Below are positions 1-5,092 of a DNA stretch of 5,092 nt, one piece after another (positions within the stretch are counted from its first letter, which is position 1; the number at the start of each line of letters is the position of its first letter). Position numbers and translations under genes: made by a program. The DNA lies in NCBI GenBank assembly GCA_030152625.1, contig JASLJD010000154.1, forward strand, positions 1 through 5,092. The letters run 5' to 3'. Source of the DNA: Erysipelothrix sp. (GTDB taxonomy: Bacteria; Bacillota_I; Bacilli_A; Erysipelotrichales; Erysipelotrichaceae). The notes under the pieces are model-generated. The model saw only the letters and a list, made by a program, of their open reading frames with translations, was not told where the DNA came from and did no database searches.

Positions 1-729
1 ATTGGCTCCTACCGGTCTTTTTAATTCTATATACTCATATGTCTTATTTAATAATTCTTCACTTGCAGTTTCTTTATTATCGTCTATAATAACCACTTTT
101 ACTGTACCTGGACCATCCCATAGAGGAACTACTTTAACATCTCCAACTCCCTCAACTTCTTTTGCCCATAATATATAATGTGCTTCGTTTCCACTTGTAG
201 CCGGTAATCTTAAATGCTCATAATATCTGGACAATAATGATTCATCTGATTCCTGATTATAACCTGGAGTATATATTGATATTAAATGTGAAGATTTTAA
301 TGTATCTATTGCTGATACCGGTATAATTCTACCTAAATAACTGTTTCCAATGTCTCCAGCTTGTTCACACTTCAATATATATTCACTATCTTCAACGTGC
401 TTTATAACTTCGTATGATAGTTTTCCTCCGGTGAATCTTGAGCCATTTGGTACTATCTTATCTGATACTAGATTACCTTTTAAAAGTGCATTTGTAGCTG
501 GTAATCTTATAACTTCAGGTGTTATATCTAATATTCTATCATCTAACTCTGAGCCTTTTACATTCTTCATTAAAAATTGACTTTTAACATATTCAGACTC
601 AGCCATTATTTTTATAATCTCAGGTATTATAGCTACTACAGATAACCAAATTATTGAACCTTGCCTTTTGTCATATTCATCTGGTATCCTTCTCAGTACT
701 CTATCTACCAACTCATCAAACTTTATCAT
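1..729 (-). CDS. xkdT: Baseplate J-like protein (XkdT-type), C-terminus cut by window edge
   Basis: This is the N-terminal 243 residues of a baseplate J-like wedge protein (Baseplate_J family, PBSX XkdT, P2 gpJ; functional analogue of T4 gp6). Family members form the baseplate ring that links the hub to the receptor-binding proteins and transmits the contraction signal. The frame is open to base 1. The region at about residues 173-216 is highly typical of the family: LPATSGNEAHYILWAKEVEG, then VGDVKVVPLWDGPGTVKVVI. Earlier family-like signals are GSRFTGGK (96-103), GDIGNSYLG (125-133) and YTPGYNQESDESLLSRYYEH (153-172). Homologues are usually about 350 residues, so roughly the last third is missing. 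The ATG start overlaps the stop of the preceding gp25-like gene as ATGA and has a strong AGGAGGTG site 7 bases upstream of it (counted from GGAGG). Family assignment is firm from sequence pattern; the role is from family knowledge. Confidence 0.95.
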   Translation of the reverse strand, partial: MIKFDELVDRVLRRIPDEYDKRQGSIIWLSVVAIIPEIIKIMAESEYVKSQFLMKNVKGSELDDRILDITPEVIRLPATNALLKGNLVSDKIVPNGSRFTGGKLSYEVIKHVEDSEYILKCEQAGDIGNSYLGRIIPVSAIDTLKSSHLISIYTPGYNQESDESLLSRYYEHLRLPATSGNEAHYILWAKEVEGVGDVKVVPLWDGPGTVKVVIIDDNKETASEELLNKTYEYIELKRPVGAN

Positions 730-1133
730 ACTTCCACCTCCTGTTCAAACTCACCGTATATTGAATGAACATCAAAAACCATATATACTGAACCACGATT
801 AGCTGAAACTCTAAAATTATCAACTCTTAATACTCTATCATCTTGTAATAATGCTTCTGTGAATCTACGTTTTAATTCAGGAACAACATAATATATATTC
901 TCACCAATAAGCTCGTCAATTTCAACACCATAATTCCAATCATAAATTAAATATTTATAACGTTCTACTTTACATATTAAAAATACAGCTTGTTTTACTG
1001 CTTCTAAGCCGTCTATTATTCCTACTATTCTATTAGTATTGAAGTCTATTTTAAACGTCTTAGAGGGTTGTTCTTCGAACTCAAAATCAAATTCTATACC
1101 ATCATTAATATCTAAATCTTTATTTGGTAACAT
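726..1133 (-). CDS. xkdS: XkdS-like DUF2634 baseplate protein (gp25-related sheath initiator/wedge)
   Basis: A complete 135-residue protein of the DUF2634 (XkdS) family, which occupies the position of T4 gp25/P2 gpW in contractile tails. Such proteins sit in the inner baseplate and give the first sheath ring its docking strand. The N-terminus is acidic (FDFEFEE, residues 15-21), followed by the family-like core FKIDFNTNRIVGIIDGLEAV (27-46), KQAVFLICKVERYKYLIYDW (47-66) and NYGVEIDELIG (67-77). The C-terminal half (ELKRRFTEALLQDDRVLRVD, then a beta-rich region 106-130) resembles the distal half of gp25-like folds. The ATG is at a TAATG junction with the upstream DUF2577 gene (1-base overlap). 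The Shine-Dalgarno is imperfect: AAAGGGTGGTGAG, with GGTGA 7 bases before the ATG. Its stop is shared with the J start as ATGA, which suggests coupled translation. Family membership is well supported; the sheath-initiator role is inferred from the gp25 relationship and gene order. Confidence 0.9.
   Translation of the reverse strand: MLPNKDLDINDGIEFDFEFEEQPSKTFKIDFNTNRIVGIIDGLEAVKQAVFLICKVERYKYLIYDWNYGVEIDELIGENIYYVVPELKRRFTEALLQDDRVLRVDNFRVSANRGSVYMVFDVHSIYGEFEQEVEV
735..742 (-). promoter_or_regulatory. Strong ribosome binding site for the baseplate J gene
   Basis: The minus strand reads AGGAGGTG, inside the last codons of the gp25-like gene, with GGAGG 7 bases before the ATG at 729. It is among the best ribosome binding sites in the window and supports the ATGA junction as the true start of the J gene. 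Confidence 0.8.
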
Positions 1134-1513
1134 TATTCACTCACCACCCTTTCTAAAACAAGAAACTTTTGACCTTGTTCAATTCTTAACATTAGAATTT
1201 TATCATTTTCTCTTAATCCATTTTTTACATAAACTTTACTTAATATTTTATTCATTTTTATATTGGAACCTTGACCGTTTATATAAGCGTCTTCAAATTC
1301 CAATTCTTCTAATTCCATATCAACGTATCTATCAGTTAGTGATTCTGGAATCATTAATTGTTTCTCTGTTAATTCAAGGTTATTATCTACTTTAACAAGT
1401 AAAGGTTTAGTAGATAATACAGTACCAGTAAATAATTCTAATGGCTTTCTACTTTCTACAGCGTCTAATGCCATCTTCTTTATTATCTCTGATATTCTAA
1501 CCATATCATACAC
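1133..1513 (-). CDS. xkdR: XkdR-like DUF2577 small baseplate protein, possible central spike
   Basis: A complete protein of 126 residues from the chosen GTG start (MYDMVRISEI...), matching the DUF2577/XkdR family that lies between the hub and gp25-like genes in PBSX-type tails. Visible features are an N-terminal amphipathic helix (ISEIIKKMALDAVESRKP, 7-24), a beta-rich stretch typical of the family (FTGTVLSTKPLLVKVDNNLE, 28-47, then LTEKQLMIPESLTD), an acidic linker (MELEELEFED, 66-75), and a C-terminal beta pair (NDKILMLRIEQGQKFLVLER, 103-122). A longer reading from GTG 1522 would begin inside the ribosome binding site and is rejected. The ATG at 1504 is possible but lies 17 bases from AGGAGG. 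The gene overlaps the hub gene by 8 bases and the gp25-like gene by 1 base. No biochemical role is firmly known to me; a central-spike role is an inference from the OB-like strand pattern and position. Confidence 0.87.
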   Translation of the reverse strand: MYDMVRISEIIKKMALDAVESRKPLELFTGTVLSTKPLLVKVDNNLELTEKQLMIPESLTDRYVDMELEELEFEDAYINGQGSNIKMNKILSKVYVKNGLRENDKILMLRIEQGQKFLVLERVVSE

Positions 1514-2474
1514 TAAACCCACCTCCTATAACTCTTATATCCATTGTATGTTCATTTTCTCTGAATGTATGCTTTACAGTTTCAACTATTAAAAAATTTT
1601 GAAGTATAATATCTCCTAAATTCAAAGCTATCATGACTCTAAATCCAGCTCTTACATTTAAATCTCCATCAACTCCCTTTAAATCTAATGTTCTTTTTTT
1701 CTTATTGTGAAGTTTTAATAAGCTATCTGCTTTCAATTGAGCATTAGTATTTGTACCAACTGTTTCGTGTTTCTGAAGTAATCCCCAATTATTAATACTA
1801 TTAGTATCTTGTGCTATATACCAGTCTCTAATTCCAGCCTGGTCGTCTTTAACTAATATTTTAATCTTATTATATACATCTGAATCAATACTAGTCTCAT
1901 AGTCAAAATCTACTATGTTTTCATCTGTTATAATTAACTCAGGTACAATTAAATTATCAATATCTTTTAAATGCAACTTACCAAACTCATCATATAATAA
2001 ATATTTTTTATTTGTATACAATGTAGTTTCATTTAGTGCTTCCATTACCATTTCAATATAGCTTTTATTATCTGCTATATAACTATCTAATTTATACCCT
2101 GTTTCGTCAATATCTCCTAATTGTAAACTAGGGTTAACAGTTTTAATCTGCTTTAATATATCACTTGCACTTGCGTTCTGAAAAACAATAGTATCACTAT
2201 TTTTTAAATATCTAATCTGGTCATATGCTGTTACTTTTATATGGTGTTCTCCACTTCTCTGTTTCTTAAATACAAATCCAAAAAATACATTTTTATCATT
2301 GATTCTTAATCTTACAGGGTTACCCTCTTGAAAGTTTAATACTTGACCTTTAACTACTGTAAAAGTCAACTTAGATGGTACACCTTCCATTACGTCTTCC
2401 CATATAATTGGTTCTATAATAGCTGGAAAATAAGCAACTCCTCTATTGAATATTGCTAGTTCGAACGTGTCCAC
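1506..2474 (-). CDS. xkdQ: XkdQ-like baseplate hub protein (gpD/gp27 class)
   Basis: A complete 322-residue protein, close to the usual XkdQ length of about 325. XkdQ proteins belong with P2 gpD and T4 gp27: trimeric hubs that join the end of the tail tube to the spike. Diagnostic stretches are VTAYDQIRYLKNSDTIVFQN (81-100, the YDxxRYLKN(K/S)DT signature), SASDILKQI (102-110), and the C-terminal GFRVMIALNLGDIILQNFLI (277-296) followed by VETVKHTFRENEHTMDIRVI (297-316). Other parts are SYIEMVMEALNETTLYTNKK (138-157), resembling a helical hub segment, and LLKLHNKKKRTLDLKG (252-267). I see no lysozyme or peptidase domain fused to it, and it contains no cysteine. The GTG start at 2474 is the earliest possible, since an in-frame TGA lies three codons upstream; the next methionine (residue 29) would remove the conserved N-terminal strand region. 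It overlaps the LysM gene by 32 bases. Hub role is by family; identification is strong. Confidence 0.93.
   Translation of the reverse strand: MDTFELAIFNRGVAYFPAIIEPIIWEDVMEGVPSKLTFTVVKGQVLNFQEGNPVRLRINDKNVFFGFVFKKQRSGEHHIKVTAYDQIRYLKNSDTIVFQNASASDILKQIKTVNPSLQLGDIDETGYKLDSYIADNKSYIEMVMEALNETTLYTNKKYLLYDEFGKLHLKDIDNLIVPELIITDENIVDFDYETSIDSDVYNKIKILVKDDQAGIRDWYIAQDTNSINNWGLLQKHETVGTNTNAQLKADSLLKLHNKKKRTLDLKGVDGDLNVRAGFRVMIALNLGDIILQNFLIVETVKHTFRENEHTMDIRVIGGGFSV
1518..1527 (-). promoter_or_regulatory. Ribosome binding site that decides the DUF2577 gene start
   Basis: On the minus strand this reads AGGAGGTGGG and lies inside the last codons of the hub gene, where it encodes part of that protein's terminal GGGFSV. 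The AGGAGG core is followed by exactly 8 bases and then GTG at 1513, an ideal spacing. The in-frame GTG at 1522 is within the site itself, so it cannot be the start used with this site. The in-frame ATG at 1504 is 17 bases away. Confidence 0.8.
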
Positions 2475-3108
2475 TCCAAATCACCATCCCTTTAGTCAAA
2501 TTGTTAGGGTCTGTTATATTGTTAATTCTTTTAACATTATCATACTGAACGTCTGTACCGAACATTCTCATAACTACATCCCATAAACTCTCACCTTCCC
2601 TAACTGTAGTATTAGGTGGAATTTGTCTATCTGATATTCTATCTACTTTTTCCTGAACCATTAATACTGTTTTACCGTCTTCAGATTTTTCTTTTATTGT
2701 ACCCTTAATATCTTTATAGTCTCTAAATTGCTTTAATTTAATATTTATTACAGTAAGTGGTCCATGTTTACTATCTTCATCTATTGTATAATCTTCCAAG
2801 GTTACCATCATTGAAGTATCATATAAAAAATCACCTCTTACTACAATAAATGGAAATATTTTCATATTTACTTTTAAATCTTCTAAGTGACTAAGATAAA
2901 AGTCAACTGATTGTGTATCTCTTGCAAAAGGTAAATCAACATGAGGTATTCTCATCTTAAAATTAATATCAGTTAATCCTGGTTTTTTTAAAAGGTTGAC
3001 CTCACCTTCATTCAGTAAGGTCACCGTTTTATTTTTATTTTTTATCTTGAGTTCTATCTTACCAGGGGCAATAGGTAACTCAACTTTATCTAAAAATACG
3101 TGATACAT
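2443..3108 (-). CDS. xkdP: XkdP-like LysM tail/baseplate protein (gp53-like position)
   Basis: A complete 221-residue protein, near the typical XkdP length of about 220-235. The N-terminal region (about 1-135) is a beta-rich domain with the clostridial-phage style opening FLDKVELPIAPGKIELKIKN and an LLNEGEVNLLKKPGLTDINF segment (31-50). A charged linker (about 136-165, KGTIKEKSEDGKT...) leads to a C-terminal LysM module at about 168-211: TTVREGESLWDVVMRMFGTD, then VKRINNITDPNNLTKGMVIW. LysM modules bind N-acetylglucosamine polymers elsewhere, but in T4 gp53-like baseplate proteins the fold mainly holds wedge or hub parts together, so cell-wall binding is not certain. The ATG follows the tape-measure stop after one base and has AGAGGGGGTG just upstream, inside the tape-measure gene. 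The last 10 or so residues after the LysM domain are encoded in the overlap with the hub gene. No cysteines. Identification is strong. Confidence 0.93.
   Translation of the reverse strand: MYHVFLDKVELPIAPGKIELKIKNKNKTVTLLNEGEVNLLKKPGLTDINFKMRIPHVDLPFARDTQSVDFYLSHLEDLKVNMKIFPFIVVRGDFLYDTSMMVTLEDYTIDEDSKHGPLTVINIKLKQFRDYKDIKGTIKEKSEDGKTVLMVQEKVDRISDRQIPPNTTVREGESLWDVVMRMFGTDVQYDNVKRINNITDPNNLTKGMVIWSGHVRTSNIQ
2480..2485 (-). promoter_or_regulatory. Weak ribosome binding site for the hub gene, inside the LysM gene
   Basis: The minus strand reads GGTGAT, 5 bases before the GTG start of the hub gene, within the larger purine-rich run AAAGGGATGGTGAT. It matches the GGTGAT part of the usual AGGAGGTGAT consensus but lacks the GGAGG core. 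Together with a GTG start and the 32-base overlap, this suggests that hub translation depends on ribosomes finishing the LysM gene. Dependence on coupling is an inference. Confidence 0.55.
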
Positions 3109-3109
3109 A

Positions 3110-5092
3110 CTACACCCCCTCTGGAACTATCTCATCTATATCTTCAAGTCCTTGTCTAAATTTAGTAATTACACCATCTATATCCATTTCATTGTTTATA
3201 TAGTTGTCATTATTCATTTCAACTTTAACCTCAGTTGTTGTAAATCTGTTTATAACAGAAGCTGAAGCTAAATCCATAAGATATTTTAAATCTTCTTTTT
3301 CATCTACGCTATTTCTAATACGTGAAGTATCTCCACCTATACTATCTAATGAATCTCCTAACCCACCAATTGAGTTGTTTACATCATCTAATAGACTTTC
3401 AAGAACTTCGTTTTGAAGTATATCTGAAAAATCCTCATCTGGAGTAGTGTAACTAAACATATTCTTTAAATTATTCTTTATAGAATCTTCTATATCTTTA
3501 CCATACTTATATCCTTCTTTGAATGATTCGGTAATGTTAAATCTTTCAAATGGTTTATCGGTTTCATCTAATCTATCTAACTTATCCATGTTTTCAGTAT
3601 AGATGTCATTTGCTTTCTTCTCTATAGTTCCTATCCAGCTTGTTACAACGTCTCCCCAACCTACATCAAATAAGTCATCCATTACATTAGCAATACTTAA
3701 CATAATATCAAGTACAAATCTTGCCATGTTTAAGAATAATATTTGAATTGACTCTACTGGGTTATTAAATACGTTAGCAAAGAACTCTGCAAAACTTACT
3801 ATAAAGTTATACATTGTAGCACCTATCGTATATAAAAAGTTCATCAATGCTACAAAAATGTTTCCAACAAATGCTACTGAACCAGCTATAGTTCCTGTTA
3901 TTACTCCAACTGCTGATATTGTTCTACCCGTTAATTTATTTACTACTCCTATTATTAAGAATACACCTGCTACTATCATAAATAATACTGATAATAGAAT
4001 TAATACTGAAGCTGTAACAAAGTTTATAGATGTACCTAATAGTGTTGTAGCTATGGTAGCCATTGTAGTTGTAGCAGACACATATACCATGTGAGAACCC
4101 CATAATATTAATAATGGAAGTATCCACTCTATGTTATCTGATATAAAATTAAATACTGAACCTAACACATAAAGTGTAATTTCAGCAACACCTAATATAA
4201 CATTCATAGTTGCTAGTAGCGTATCTAATACTCCATCAAAAGCTTCTCCTGCTGGACCACTTCCTAATCTTTCATAAAAGTTAATCCATTTATCTTCTAC
4301 TTTTGAAGCAAATATTTTCAATTTACCCCATGTAGTATTTATAATAGAATCAGCCAATCTCTCTGCTGAATCTACTGAGTTTTCTCTAATATCATCTACT
4401 ATACCTTCTAGTTCGCTTCTACCTTTCTTAATTGCGTCTAACCATCCAACATAGTATTGTTCACCAAATAACGCTTTAGTTGCTTCTATTTGCTGAGCGT
4501 TACTAAGTCCTAATCGCTCATAGGCTTCTCCTAAATCTCCAACTATATCTATAATACCTCTTAATTGTCCGGTATGCTTATCAATAGGACTAACATCAAG
4601 TGTATCTAACCAGTCTTGAACAGGCTTAGTTGGTCCGGCTAATCTACCTAAACCACTTCTCAATGCTCTACCTAATCTACTACCTTTCATTGAAGTTGAC
4701 ATTACTTGCATTAATGTAGCCATTTCAGATATATCTGCATTGAACGTTCTTGCAACTGAAGCTGAATATCTAAATGCGTCTCCAATTTGAGATATTGTAG
4801 ATGTTGAAGTATTAGCTGTATATGCTATAGTATCAACTATCTCTTTAGATTGACTAGCTACCATATTAAAACCTTTCATAGTATCTATTAGAATATTAGC
4901 TGATTGGTCCATACTTAATGTACCTGCTACGGCTAAGTTTAGTGAATCATACGCTGATACAAATATTTCAGATACAGTTAAACCACCTTTTGCTAGTGCT
5001 ATTAACCCTTGACTAGCTTCACTTGCAGTATAAATTGTATCTCTACCCAATTGCTTGGCTTTATATCTTAAAGCGTCTGCTTCTCGACCTAC
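3110..5092 (-). CDS. Tail tape-measure protein (TP901-type), N-terminus beyond window edge
   Basis: The C-terminal 660 residues of a phage tape-measure protein; the frame stays open to the right edge (VGREADALRYKAKQLGRDTI at the break), so any start such as the TTG at 5050 is internal. Tape measures fill the tail tube during assembly, set its length and exit ahead of the DNA. Fragment residues about 1-230 are the TP901/PhageMin_Tail core: LGRDTIYTASEASQGLIALA, then SQIGDAFRYSASVA, and LSNAQQIEATKALFGEQYYV. Residues about 290-440 are very hydrophobic with several helix-length apolar runs, for example ASVLILLSVLFMIVAGVFLI. A charged region with helical character follows (about 485-560), then a Gly/Ser/Asp linker and a conserved-looking C-terminus (about 599-660, with NRFTTTEVKVEMNNDNYINN and EMDIDGVITKFRQGLEDI), which probably contacts the hub or LysM protein. 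No cysteine and no obvious lytic domain in the visible part. It corresponds to PBSX xkdO by position. Confidence 0.95.
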   Translation of the reverse strand, partial: VGREADALRYKAKQLGRDTIYTASEASQGLIALAKGGLTVSEIFVSAYDSLNLAVAGTLSMDQSANILIDTMKGFNMVASQSKEIVDTIAYTANTSTSTISQIGDAFRYSASVARTFNADISEMATLMQVMSTSMKGSRLGRALRSGLGRLAGPTKPVQDWLDTLDVSPIDKHTGQLRGIIDIVGDLGEAYERLGLSNAQQIEATKALFGEQYYVGWLDAIKKGRSELEGIVDDIRENSVDSAERLADSIINTTWGKLKIFASKVEDKWINFYERLGSGPAGEAFDGVLDTLLATMNVILGVAEITLYVLGSVFNFISDNIEWILPLLILWGSHMVYVSATTTMATIATTLLGTSINFVTASVLILLSVLFMIVAGVFLIIGVVNKLTGRTISAVGVITGTIAGSVAFVGNIFVALMNFLYTIGATMYNFIVSFAEFFANVFNNPVESIQILFLNMARFVLDIMLSIANVMDDLFDVGWGDVVTSWIGTIEKKANDIYTENMDKLDRLDETDKPFERFNITESFKEGYKYGKDIEDSIKNNLKNMFSYTTPDEDFSDILQNEVLESLLDDVNNSIGGLGDSLDSIGGDTSRIRNSVDEKEDLKYLMDLASASVINRFTTTEVKVEMNNDNYINNEMDIDGVITKFRQGLEDIDEIVPEGV

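Noticed and set aside
350..580. Plus-strand open frame of 76 codons opposite the J gene
   Set aside because: It lies wholly antisense to a firmly identified baseplate J coding region, shows no family-like sequence and would break the uniform minus-strand arrangement.
1039..1395. Plus-strand open frame of 118 codons rich in Leu, Phe and Tyr
   Set aside because: It is antisense across the gp25-like and DUF2577 genes. Its apolar composition is what reverse reading of AT-rich coding DNA gives, and both genes beneath it are recognisable.
1507..1509. ATG overlapping the hub stop as ATGA, a tempting start for the DUF2577 gene
   Set aside because: It is out of frame with the DUF2577 coding sequence, so it cannot start that protein.
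3106..3122. Possible terminator or promoter between tape measure and LysM gene
   Set aside because: Only one base separates the stop and start. There is no hairpin with a T-run and no space for a promoter; the purine-rich run is the ribosome binding site.
3204..3416. Plus-strand open frame of 70 codons
   Set aside because: It is antisense to the conserved C-terminus of the tape measure, with no recognisable product.
3858..4127. Overlapping open frames on both strands within the tape-measure hydrophobic core (plus 3858-4094, minus 3936-4127)
   Set aside because: Both are shadow frames of the repetitive GTT/ATA/GCT-type codons that encode the apolar tape-measure segment. The hydrophobic look is inherited from the codon pattern.
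5048..5050. TTG as a possible start of the tape-measure gene
   Set aside because: The frame continues upstream to the window edge with tape-measure-like sequence (EADALRYKAKQLGRDT) and there is no ribosome binding site before the TTG, so it is internal.

Overview
The window is a fully coding stretch of a contractile (myovirus-type) tail and baseplate module. All genes lie on the minus strand, so the gene order runs from high to low coordinates. The DNA is strongly AT-rich, with AT-ending codons, frequent AGA for arginine and ATA for isoleucine, and GGAGG-type ribosome binding sites. This points to a low-GC Firmicute host, most likely a clostridial or related species. Whether the source is a free phage, an integrated prophage or a phage-tail-like bacteriocin cannot be decided, because no capsid, integrase, lysis or tail-fibre gene is in view.

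Layout in transcription order: (1) the C-terminal two thirds or so of a tape-measure protein, cut by the right edge of the window; (2) a LysM-tipped XkdP-like tail-tube/baseplate protein; (3) an XkdQ-like baseplate hub (gpD/gp27 class); (4) a small XkdR-like DUF2577 protein, possibly the central spike; (5) an XkdS-like DUF2634 protein related to the gp25 wedge/sheath-initiator group; (6) the N-terminal part of an XkdT-like baseplate J protein, cut by the left edge. The order matches xkdO-P-Q-R-S-T of the Bacillus subtilis defective prophage PBSX.

The genes are packed head to tail with a 1-base gap or overlaps of 1 to 32 bases, and each ribosome binding site lies inside the preceding gene. I see no promoter, terminator, RNA gene, repeat array or insertion sequence, and there is no intergenic stretch. 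Expression is probably from one late polycistronic mRNA with translational coupling. The products would build the distal end of the tail: the tape measure sets tube length, the LysM protein and hub close the tube tip, the small DUF2577 protein may plug the hub, and the gp25-like and J proteins form the wedges that trigger sheath contraction.

I found no convincing previously undescribed system here. The points worth a second look are start-site corrections, translational overlaps, the spike assignment, and the membrane-like core of the tape measure.
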